The position numbers and the translations under genes were made by a program. From contig DRZV01000027.1 in NCBI GenBank assembly GCA_011375465.1, positions 1 through 5,035 of the forward strand: DNA of 5,035 nucleotides, written 5' to 3'. The DNA is from Neomoorella mulderi. Lineage in GTDB: Bacteria > Bacillota > DSM-521 > Neomoorellales > Neomoorellaceae. Below, in pieces: positions 1-5,035 of the stretch; position 1 is the stretch's first letter, and every line of letters begins with the position of its first letter. The notes under the pieces are model-generated. The model saw nothing but the letters and a program-made list of their open reading frames with translations. It did no database searches and was not told the DNA's origin.

Positions 1-39
1 ATGGTAGCCCAGAAAATCGATCAGTTGCCGACAACTTTT

Positions 40-1563
40 TTAAGGTTCCCAGTCCAGGCTCCTGTACTGGAGGGCTTCGGCCAGATGGCCCTCCTCCACA
101 ACCCCTTTACCCTCCAGATCGGCTATAGTCAAGGCCACCTTTAAAATGTGGTCATGGGCCCGCATGGAAAGCCCCAGACGGCTGAAGGCTTCCCGCAGAA
201 GGATCCGGGCCCGAGGTGTCAACCGACACACCTCCCTTATCTCTGCCCCGCTCAGGGCGGCGTTACAGCTTTTTCCATACCTTTTTCCCCTGTAAAGCTG
301 TCTTTCCCGGGCAGCCTGGACCCTCTGCCGCACCCGAGCTGAAGGCTCCCCGGGCTCCCCCTCTTCTATTTCCTGGTAGGAGAGGCGGGGCACTTCTATA
401 TGGAGATCGATGCGATCCATAAGGGGCCCGGAGATCCGCCGGCGGTACTGGGAAACCTGATAAGGGGTACAGAGGCATTCCCTGGAAGTATCCCCATAAT
501 AGCCGCAGGGGCAGGGATTCATGCTGCCTATAAGGATGAAATCTGCCGGATAAGAAATACGGGCCGCCACCCGGGAGAGGTGAACTACCCTGTCCTCCAG
601 GGGCTGCCTCAGGGCCTCCAGCACGTCCCGACGGTATTCCGGCATTTCATCTAAGAACAGCACCCCATGGGTGGCCAGGCTAACCTCTCCAGGCCGGGGG
701 ATCCTTCCTCCTCCTATTATGCTGGCGATGGAGGCGGTATGGTGGGGGGATCGAAAAGGCCGGGTGGTTATGAGGCCCTGTCCCGGTGCCAGGAGCCCGG
801 CAGCGCTGTATATCTTGGTGACAGTGAGGGCCTCCTCATAGGTAAGGGGGGGCATTATGGTGGGCAGGCTACGGGCCAGCAGGGTTTTACCTGTGCCCGG
901 GCTGCCTATCAGCAAAGCGTTATGTCCCCCTGCCGCAGCTATCTCCAGCCCCCTTTTGGCGGTCCTCTGTCCCTTTATATCAGCCCAATCAGGGCCTGGA
1001 ACCTCCCCCTGCAGGGCCATTTCCCCAAAGGAAGGCGCCTCCTCCAAGGCCGCCTCTCCGCGCCAAAAGGCAGCCACCTGGGATAGGCTCTCGGCAGCCA
1101 AAACCTTTATGCCTGAAGCCAGGGCCGCTTCCCGGACATTATCCCGGGGGACGAGGAGGATAGCCCCCGGATCCATCTCCTGCAAGGCCAGGGCCATGGG
1201 CAGGGCCCCGGGTACCCCCCGCAAGCTGCCCTCTAGGGAGAGCTCCCCTATGGCATAGATCTTCTCCTCCCTGAGGGGAAGGGAACCGGAGGCCATCAAT
1301 ATACCCAAGGCCATGGGCAGATCGTAGAGGGGGCCCTCTTTCCTCACGTCCCCGGGAGCCAGGTTTACTATTATCCGGCGCAAGGGGAATTCGAATCCGG
1401 AATTCTTCAGGGCAGCCCTTACCCTTTCCCTGGATTCCTTCACCGCGGTGTCCGGCAGGCCCACCACTTCGAAAAGGGGCAGCCCTGGGGCTATATCCAC
1501 CTCCACCCTCACCCTATGCCCTTCCAAGCCCAAAAGGACCAGGGAATTCACCACTGCCATCAT
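40..1563 (-). CDS. comM: ComM/YifB family Mg-chelatase-like AAA+ ATPase
   Basis: 507-residue cytoplasmic AAA+ protein, the usual length for the YifB/ComM family. Seen in the sequence: an N-terminal ChlI/Lon-like domain (about 20-145) with the family hallmark GLPDTAVKESRERVRAA near 35-51; Walker A GSPGTGKT (220-227); Walker B VLFLDE (301-306); sensor Asn349 just before a cysteine cluster CPCGY (351-355) and CLC (363-365); the MDRID arginine region near 382-386; and the Mg_chelatase_C helical domain (about 410-503) ending ALQYRSLD. Known for the family: ComM of naturally competent bacteria is a hexameric helicase promoting branch migration during integration of transformed DNA; the role in Bacillota is less certain. 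Two adjacent ATGs (1563, 1560) fit the family N-terminus; the ribosome site is poor (GGGAAA around 1570-1574), and the frame stays open further upstream without an obvious better start. It follows the terminator of the preceding operon. Identity is certain, exact start less so. Confidence 0.96.
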   Translation of the reverse strand: MMAVVNSLVLLGLEGHRVRVEVDIAPGLPLFEVVGLPDTAVKESRERVRAALKNSGFEFPLRRIIVNLAPGDVRKEGPLYDLPMALGILMASGSLPLREEKIYAIGELSLEGSLRGVPGALPMALALQEMDPGAILLVPRDNVREAALASGIKVLAAESLSQVAAFWRGEAALEEAPSFGEMALQGEVPGPDWADIKGQRTAKRGLEIAAAGGHNALLIGSPGTGKTLLARSLPTIMPPLTYEEALTVTKIYSAAGLLAPGQGLITTRPFRSPHHTASIASIIGGGRIPRPGEVSLATHGVLFLDEMPEYRRDVLEALRQPLEDRVVHLSRVAARISYPADFILIGSMNPCPCGYYGDTSRECLCTPYQVSQYRRRISGPLMDRIDLHIEVPRLSYQEIEEGEPGEPSARVRQRVQAARERQLYRGKRYGKSCNAALSGAEIREVCRLTPRARILLREAFSRLGLSMRAHDHILKVALTIADLEGKGVVEEGHLAEALQYRSLDWEP

Positions 1564-1607
1564 GGCTATTTCCCGAAAATCTGGATTTTTCTTTTTTCTA
1601 CCAGGAA

Positions 1608-1614
1608 TTCGACA
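1608..1614 (-). promoter_or_regulatory. Possible Spo0A box upstream of comM
   Basis: The minus strand reads TGTCGAA, an exact match to the Spo0A-box core (TGNCGAA), about 45 bases before the comM start and in the gap after the upstream terminator. It sits between the arms of a CAGGAA (1628-1633) / TTCCTG (1602-1607) inverted repeat. A seven-base match is expected by chance quite often, and I see no convincing -35/-10 pair here, so this is only a candidate regulatory site. Confidence 0.2.
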
Positions 1615-1649
1615 TGGGTCCCCAGAGTTCCTGCCCCCTTTTAAAATTA

Positions 1650-1671
1650 AAGGCCCGGTTATCCGGGCCTT
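1650..1671 (-). terminator. Intrinsic terminator of the ABC operon
   Basis: A perfect 9-bp GC-rich inverted repeat, AAGGCCCGG / CCGGGCCTT, with a 4-base loop, followed on the minus strand by a T-rich stretch (TTTAATTTT). The loop ATAA contains the TAA stop codon (1659-1661) of the preceding 164-residue gene, so the hairpin overlaps the coding sequence and the upstream arm encodes its last residues. It separates the ABC operon from comM. The T tract is interrupted by two A, so some read-through is possible. Confidence 0.8.
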
Positions 1672-2153
1672 AGGGGTAATTCCAGGGGCCGGCCAGTAAA
1701 GGCGTCCAGAACATAGCCCTGAAACCGGGGGGAATAGAGGAGCAGGATCTGCTTCTGCTCACCTGTGAGGGGATCGTGCTGGGGCACATACAAAAGATCC
1801 ATTTCTAAGTTCTGCAAGAGGATATCTTTTATCTGGGCTTCCGACAGTTTGGCCCAGCTGTCGGGCAGTTTCGGCAGGGGGGTGGCTATATTCTGGTGGA
1901 AAAAGGTCACCTTCCCCTCTAGATCCACATCCACGTTAAAATTGTACTCCTCCCCCAGGATCCGGTCTGTCAAAGCCTCCACCGGGGAAATATAGGGGAA
2001 ATAGACCAAACGATATTCCCCTTCCCAGTTCATATAGGCCAGTACCGCCTTCAGGTGAGCAGCCAGGATTTCCCTGGCCTTCTGGGAGTCAAGGGCTTGG
2101 GAGGGATTGGGGAAATCCTTTTCCTCCAGGAACGGACGAAATAGGGGATCCAA
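1659..2153 (-). CDS. Uncharacterised 164-residue protein, YcdB/PepSY-like features
   Basis: Last gene of the ABC operon. I do not recognise a named family with confidence. Seen: an N-terminal charged helix with KAREILAAHLKAVLAYM (25-41), a segment NFNVDVDLEGKVTFFHQN (71-88), LPDSWAKLSEAQIKDILL (96-113), and a C-terminal beta pair ending GYVLDAFTGRPLELP (146-160). The pattern of a helix feeding a strand that ends in D-x-x-TG resembles PepSY/YcdB-type domains, which are usually extracytoplasmic; this is inference. No signal peptide or membrane helix is present, so it may be cytoplasmic or missing its true N-terminus. The start is a TTG, 15 bases after the permease stop and in the same frame; no other start codon lies between them, and the ribosome site is weak (GAGAAG, about 10 bases upstream). 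An ATG overlapping the permease stop (ATGA) opens a different frame of only 27 codons. The gene ends inside the terminator loop. Confidence 0.72.
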   Translation of the reverse strand: MDPLFRPFLEEKDFPNPSQALDSQKAREILAAHLKAVLAYMNWEGEYRLVYFPYISPVEALTDRILGEEYNFNVDVDLEGKVTFFHQNIATPLPKLPDSWAKLSEAQIKDILLQNLEMDLLYVPQHDPLTGEQKQILLLYSPRFQGYVLDAFTGRPLELPLRPG

Positions 2154-2168
2154 GGTAACCGATTCTTC

Positions 2169-3032
2169 TCATTTTTGTCTGGGATGCAACTGCCTGGCAG
2201 CCAACCAGAGGAGAAGGAGGGCTAGGGCCAGGTAAAAAATGGTATAGAAGCCCCAAGGGGACAGGGGGAGATGGCTGTGGGAAAAGAAGAAGCCCAATTC
2301 CAAAACGTCCCCCTTGCCTCCGGTCAGCACGTCCAGTATCACCGTCACCGGGTTTATCTTAAAAAGGAATTCCGCCCATCCGGCCAAAAAAAGGGGAATT
2401 CCACTGGGCAGGATCCGGGGAAGGGCCCAGCAGGCGGGAATCCAGGCTTTTGAGGTATAAGGCCAGAAGCCCTGTGCCCACCGCCTGGAGAAACACGAGA
2501 GCATAGGCGGTAACCGTGCTGGGACCGGTCCTTTTGATAGAGGCTGAACAAGCTATCCCCAGGGAACCCCAAAAAAGTATAGCCACCAGATACAGGCTGA
2601 AGACTTTGGCCACCCCTGCCAGGGGGAACCCCCATAGGAAAAGGCCAAAATGTAAAGGGGCAGGGTGGCCACCACCAGCAGGGTTATGAAGGCTGAAGTG
2701 GCCAGGAGCTTGCTCACCACTATCTCCCCGGGGCTCAAAGGGGTTACCAGGAGCACATCCAAAGTCTGGCGCTCCCTCTCCCCGCTTATGGCCCCGGAGG
2801 TGAGCCCGGGCACCACAAACCCCAGAAGGCCCAGTTGAATCAGGGATAGGATCACAAACAGACCCTCTCCATAGGAGGGGTCGAAAAAACCCGACTGCGG
2901 GGCTGTGGCCAGGAATATAAAGGCCAGCACCACGCCCCCCAGGATCCACAGATAAAAAGCTAAAATCCATGGGGTTTTAACCGTGCGGAAGCGCTGCCGC
3001 AGCTCCTTTTCCAAGACAGGGCTAATCTCCAC
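2169..3032 (-). pseudogene. ABC-2 type transporter permease, two frameshifts
   Basis: Integral membrane subunit partnering the ATPase encoded just upstream. The reading frame from GTG 3032 gives SPVLEKELRQRFRTVKTPW, a helix at about 21-42, a second at 57-77, then the ABC-2 signature TSGAISGERERQTLDVLLV with TPLSPGEIVVSKLLA (about 78-111) and a third helix (110-131). After YGG (near residue 135) the frame breaks and stops at 2553; the homologous continuation FPLAGVAKVF is one frame over, carries two more helices, then breaks again near 2390, where AGWAEFLFKINPVTVILDV resumes the original frame with a last helix to the C-terminus LHPRQK. Repaired, the protein is about 287 residues with six helices, normal for the family. 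The breaks fit a missing base at 2622-2633 (G5/C5 runs) and an extra base at 2386-2396 (A7/G4 runs, plus strand). GTG is chosen because AGGAGG sits 8 bases upstream. The permease start overlaps the ATPase stop by 11 bases. Annotated as broken; it could be an assembly artefact over a working gene. Confidence 0.85.
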
Positions 3033-3948
3033 CGTCCACCCCTCCTATAAGGCTGAAAAATATTTCCTCCAGCTCCTTTCCTCCGATTTCAGCGAATTCC
3101 ACCAGGCGGGCCCTATGGGCCAAAAAGCGCAGGAGCTCCGCCTGTTCCTCCAGGCTTCCCTGGAAAGTTATGCTGATTTCCTCCTGGTTTAGGACTGCCT
3201 CCTTTACCCCGGGGTAGGAAGCTAAAAAGGAAAGTATTCTTTGGGCCTCCTCCAGAACCCTTATCCTTCGCCCCTCCCTGGCCAGGGAGGTTATATCTTC
3301 CAGGGAGCCCATGGCCACCAGCCTGCCCGCCTGGATGATGGCTATATCATCACATATCTCCCCTATCTCAGGTAATATATGGGAGCTGACCAGGACTGTC
3401 TTTCCCAGCTGTTTTAAGTATCGGATTATCTCCTTCACCTCGGCCCGAGCCCAGGGGTCCAAACCCGAGGCTGGCTCATCCAATATAAGCACCTGCGGAT
3501 CATGGATCAGACAGCGGGCCAAAGAGAGGCGCTGCTTCATGCCCCGGGAAAGGATATTGACATAAGCCTCCCTCCTGGATTCCAACCCCACCAGTTCCAG
3601 CAAGGTAGATATGAGCTGGGGCCGACGGGAAGAAGGGATGCGATAGGTGGCGGCAAAAAATCCTAGGTATTCCCCCACCCGCAAATCATCATAGAAGCCA
3701 AAAGCGTCGGGCATATAGCCTATGAGGCGCCGCACCTCCCGGGGCTGCTGTATCACGTCTATCCCTGCCACCTCCGCCTTGCCCCTATCGGGCAGGATCA
3801 GGGGGGCCAGGATGTTCATGGCCGTGGTCTTCCCGGCTCCATTAGGGCCGATCAAACCGCATATGTGCCCCCTTTCCACCTGCAGGTTAAAATTATCCAA
3901 GGCCTTGACCGGCCCAAAACTTTTTTCCACTCCCTGAAAGGTTATCAT
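3022..3948 (-). CDS. ABC transporter ATP-binding protein (ABC-2 exporter ATPase)
   Basis: 308-residue cytoplasmic ATPase energising the neighbouring permease. Seen: Walker A GPNGAGKTT (34-42), signature LSRGM (133-137), Walker B VLILDE (153-158), D-loop SGLD (161-164) and H-loop His190 in VLVSSHIL. The Q-loop position reads GYMPDAFGFYDDL (78-89), with no glutamine; GYMPD is a recurrent variant in a subgroup of CcmA/NosF-like ATPases as I recall. Residues about 225-305 form the C-terminal accessory domain common in ABC-2 exporter ATPases. The start is ATG 3948 rather than upstream codons in the same frame, because MITFQGVEKSFG is the canonical N-terminus and GGAGG lies 7 bases before it; upstream codons give a low-complexity glycine-rich stretch. 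The ATG overlaps the TGA of the preceding gene (ATGA), and the 3' end overlaps the permease start. The gene is undamaged although both neighbours carry frameshifts. The substrate cannot be told from the sequence. Confidence 0.95.
   Translation of the reverse strand: MITFQGVEKSFGPVKALDNFNLQVERGHICGLIGPNGAGKTTAMNILAPLILPDRGKAEVAGIDVIQQPREVRRLIGYMPDAFGFYDDLRVGEYLGFFAATYRIPSSRRPQLISTLLELVGLESRREAYVNILSRGMKQRLSLARCLIHDPQVLILDEPASGLDPWARAEVKEIIRYLKQLGKTVLVSSHILPEIGEICDDIAIIQAGRLVAMGSLEDITSLAREGRRIRVLEEAQRILSFLASYPGVKEAVLNQEEISITFQGSLEEQAELLRFLAHRARLVEFAEIGGKELEEIFFSLIGGVDGGD
3039..3046 (-). promoter_or_regulatory. Ribosome binding site fixing the permease GTG start
   Basis: AGGAGGGG on the minus strand, with AGGAGG ending 8 bases before GTG 3032. 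It lies inside the last codons of the ATPase gene (Ile-Gly-Gly), so permease translation is probably coupled to ATPase translation. It is the reason for choosing the GTG. Confidence 0.85.
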
Positions 3949-3953
3949 TTTTT

Positions 3954-3961
3954 CACCTCCC
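3954..3961 (-). promoter_or_regulatory. Ribosome binding site fixing the ATPase ATG start
   Basis: GGGAGGTG on the minus strand, followed by five A and then ATG 3948, with 7 bases between GGAGG and the start codon. It sits within the last codons of the upstream membrane-partner gene (Glu-Val-Lys-Lys) and decides the start against longer in-frame alternatives. Confidence 0.88.
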
Positions 3962-4486
3962 CCTCCAGTTTGATCCTGCCGGAAGGTTTTTCCTCCCATT
4001 TCCCGGTCTTCTGATTGTAAAGGGCCAGCGAGTCCACCTTGGGCGGCCAAAGAGCAGGATCTATCTCCACGGATCTGAGCTCAAAGGGTGTGCCTATACC
4101 CAGGGCCAGATCATAGCTGAGATACATTTCTCCAGGGCTTGATAAGGGCTTGCCGCTTTCAGGAGACCCATATCCAGCCCGCAAGAACCCTGGAGGGGTG
4201 CGGAAAATCCCTCTGGCTTTTACCTCCATGTCTTTTACCACCAGGGTGCAGCCCTTGATCCTCCCCTGCCCCTTTAAGTTGAAAATACCCATCAATGGCT
4301 CCCGGTGCTATCCGAAAAATTTCACCAGAGACCTGGAGTGCGATCCTGGGCAGAGCCAGTTCCGCAGCATGGCCCGGGGCAGAAACCCGGGCTGGCCGGG
4401 CTTTATATCCTGCCCTGTCAGGCACTGAAAGATCCAGCTCTCTTCCACCGAGAGGAGAGAAGAGAATTTTTGCTCTATGGAAATCT

Positions 4487-4499
4487 CCCCCCCCCCCCC
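4487..4499 (-). repeat. Mononucleotide run of 13 G inside a coding region
   Basis: Thirteen consecutive C on the plus strand, read as G13 in the membrane-partner gene, encoding the glycines after LPSG. With 13 bases the frame ends at a TAG 8 bases past the run (4477-4475); with 14 or 11 it continues as GEISIEQKF. Runs this long are prone to slippage in cells and to miscounting in sequencing. Confidence 0.97.
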
Positions 4500-5035
4500 G
4501 AAGGCAGGGATCCTAAGGGCAATACGAGATTGCCCAGCAGCAGGTGGCAATCCTCCAGATGGAAAGGGGTCCGGTTCCATATCTCTCCCCTGAGGCTGTC
4601 CCCTTCCAGGTAGAGTTCAGCTTGAAGATCCCCCTTAGGCCTCATCACTCCCCACCAGGTAAACAGGCTCAGGGAATTGGGGGGCATCTGGGGATAGGAA
4701 ACCTCCATGTGACCCTCCCCTTCTTTAATCTGGGCGTCTTCCCTCACCCAAGGCAGCAATCCCCGCTCCAGGGCTACCACCACTTCCCCTCCGGCCCGGT
4801 TCACCACCGCTGATTCGCCTGTCACCTCTGCCAGTTCCGGAGAAAAGAGGTGGACCCGGGCTAAAGTCTGGCTCAGGTATCCGGGTATGCGGCTCACGGG
4901 CGCCAAGAAGTAGAACAATAAAGCTGCCAAAAGCGCTGCTGCGGGCACGCATCCCCAAGCCCAGTCCCGGCGATCTCCCCGCAACAGGCCATAATAGAGG
5001 AGGGGGCCCACGGCCAACCCGTAGACCAGCCAAAG

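Larger units (their letters stand above)
3945..5035 (-). pseudogene. Membrane protein with extracytoplasmic beta-rich domain, partial and frameshifted
   Basis: C-terminal part of a large membrane protein whose 5' end lies beyond the window; the frame is open to the edge. Seen first: a helix around LVYGLAVGPLLYYGLL, then GDRRDWAW, then a second helix CVPAAALLAALLFYFLAP. The pattern VGP-x-x-Y...DRR-x-x-AW...P-A-x-x is one I recall from large uncharacterised membrane proteins encoded beside ABC-2 exporters. A beta-rich region follows, with SLRGEIWNRTPFHLEDCHLL and LGNLVLPLGSLPSG, typical of the same proteins. At the 13-base G run the frame stops (4475). Sequence resembling the continuation is in other frames: GEISIEQKF from 4499, ELALPRIALQVSGEIFRIAP about 4365-4305, and KGQGRIKGCTLVVKDMEVKA from about 4275 to LEGEVKK and a TGA at 3945. 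Three single-base changes (missing near 4487-4499, missing near 4376-4379, extra near 4269-4275) would restore one frame. Alternative: a separate 115-codon gene from ATG 4292 behind GGGAG; I consider this less likely. Role in export is inferred from context. Confidence 0.7.

Noticed and set aside
1..39. Possible start of a downstream gene after comM (TTG at 34, minus strand)
   Set aside because: Only eleven complete codons fit, with no ribosome binding site and no recognisable sequence; dprA is often next to comM but nothing here shows it.
23..41. Small hairpin AGTTG-CCGA-CAACT followed by T on the plus strand
   Set aside because: Only a 5-bp stem with two G-C pairs. On the minus strand, the direction of comM, there is no T tract directly after it; no plus-strand gene is visible that it could terminate.
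667..1258. Long plus-strand open frames antisense to comM (139 and 133 codons)
   Set aside because: They mirror the comM coding strand, overlap each other in different frames, have low-complexity Pro/Gly/Arg-rich composition and no ribosome binding site.
2084..2173. ATG overlapping the permease stop (ATGA) as start of a separate small gene
   Set aside because: It opens only 27 codons, ending within the frame of the 164-residue protein, with no hydrophobic or other recognisable character; kept only as a possible sign of another frameshift.
3949..4050. 34-codon N-terminal extension of the ABC ATPase
   Set aside because: The extra residues are not part of the ABC fold, overlap the coding end of the previous gene in another frame, and the strong ribosome site points to ATG 3948.
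4725..5033. 102-codon minus-strand frame at the right edge
   Set aside because: Gly/Arg/Pro-rich shadow of the membrane-protein frame, which has clear helices and family-like motifs.
1..5035. CRISPR array, tRNA/rRNA, insertion sequence, or riboswitch
   Set aside because: No regularly spaced repeats, no RNA-gene signatures, no transposase frame or terminal inverted repeats, and intergenic space is too small for a riboswitch.

Overview
All credible genes in this 5 kb window lie on the minus strand, so the reading order is right to left. Strong AGGAGG-type ribosome binding sites, GTG and TTG starts, tightly overlapping genes, moderately high GC and protein similarity remembered from anaerobic Gram-positives suggest a Bacillota genome, probably a Clostridia member of the Moorella/Desulfotomaculum kind. 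That placement is inference; no rRNA, tRNA or other diagnostic gene is present.

Positions 5035 to 1659 hold one operon of four genes. The first, cut by the window edge, encodes a membrane protein with two visible helices followed by a long beta-rich extracytoplasmic part. The second is an intact ABC ATPase. The third is an ABC-2 type permease. The fourth is a 164-residue protein with weak YcdB/PepSY-like features. The first gene ends inside the ATPase start (ATGA), and the permease starts inside the 3' end of the ATPase gene, so translation is probably coupled. Together they look like an uncharacterised ABC-2 exporter with accessory extracytoplasmic proteins. The operon closes with a good intrinsic terminator at 1650-1671 whose loop contains the stop codon of the last gene.

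The two membrane-protein genes are broken. The permease needs two single-base corrections and the membrane partner three. All can be placed at mononucleotide runs, including a run of 13 G on the coding strand. The ATPase and comM show no such lesion. Either the operon is decaying, or this is homopolymer error in the assembly, or (for the 13-base run only) a slippery, possibly phase-variable tract.

Positions 1563 to 40 encode an intact ComM/YifB AAA+ protein (Mg-chelatase-like helicase), probably its own transcription unit because it follows the terminator. The 86-base gap before it holds a heptamer matching a Spo0A box and a CAGGAA/TTCCTG inverted repeat. The last 39 bases contain no feature I can support.
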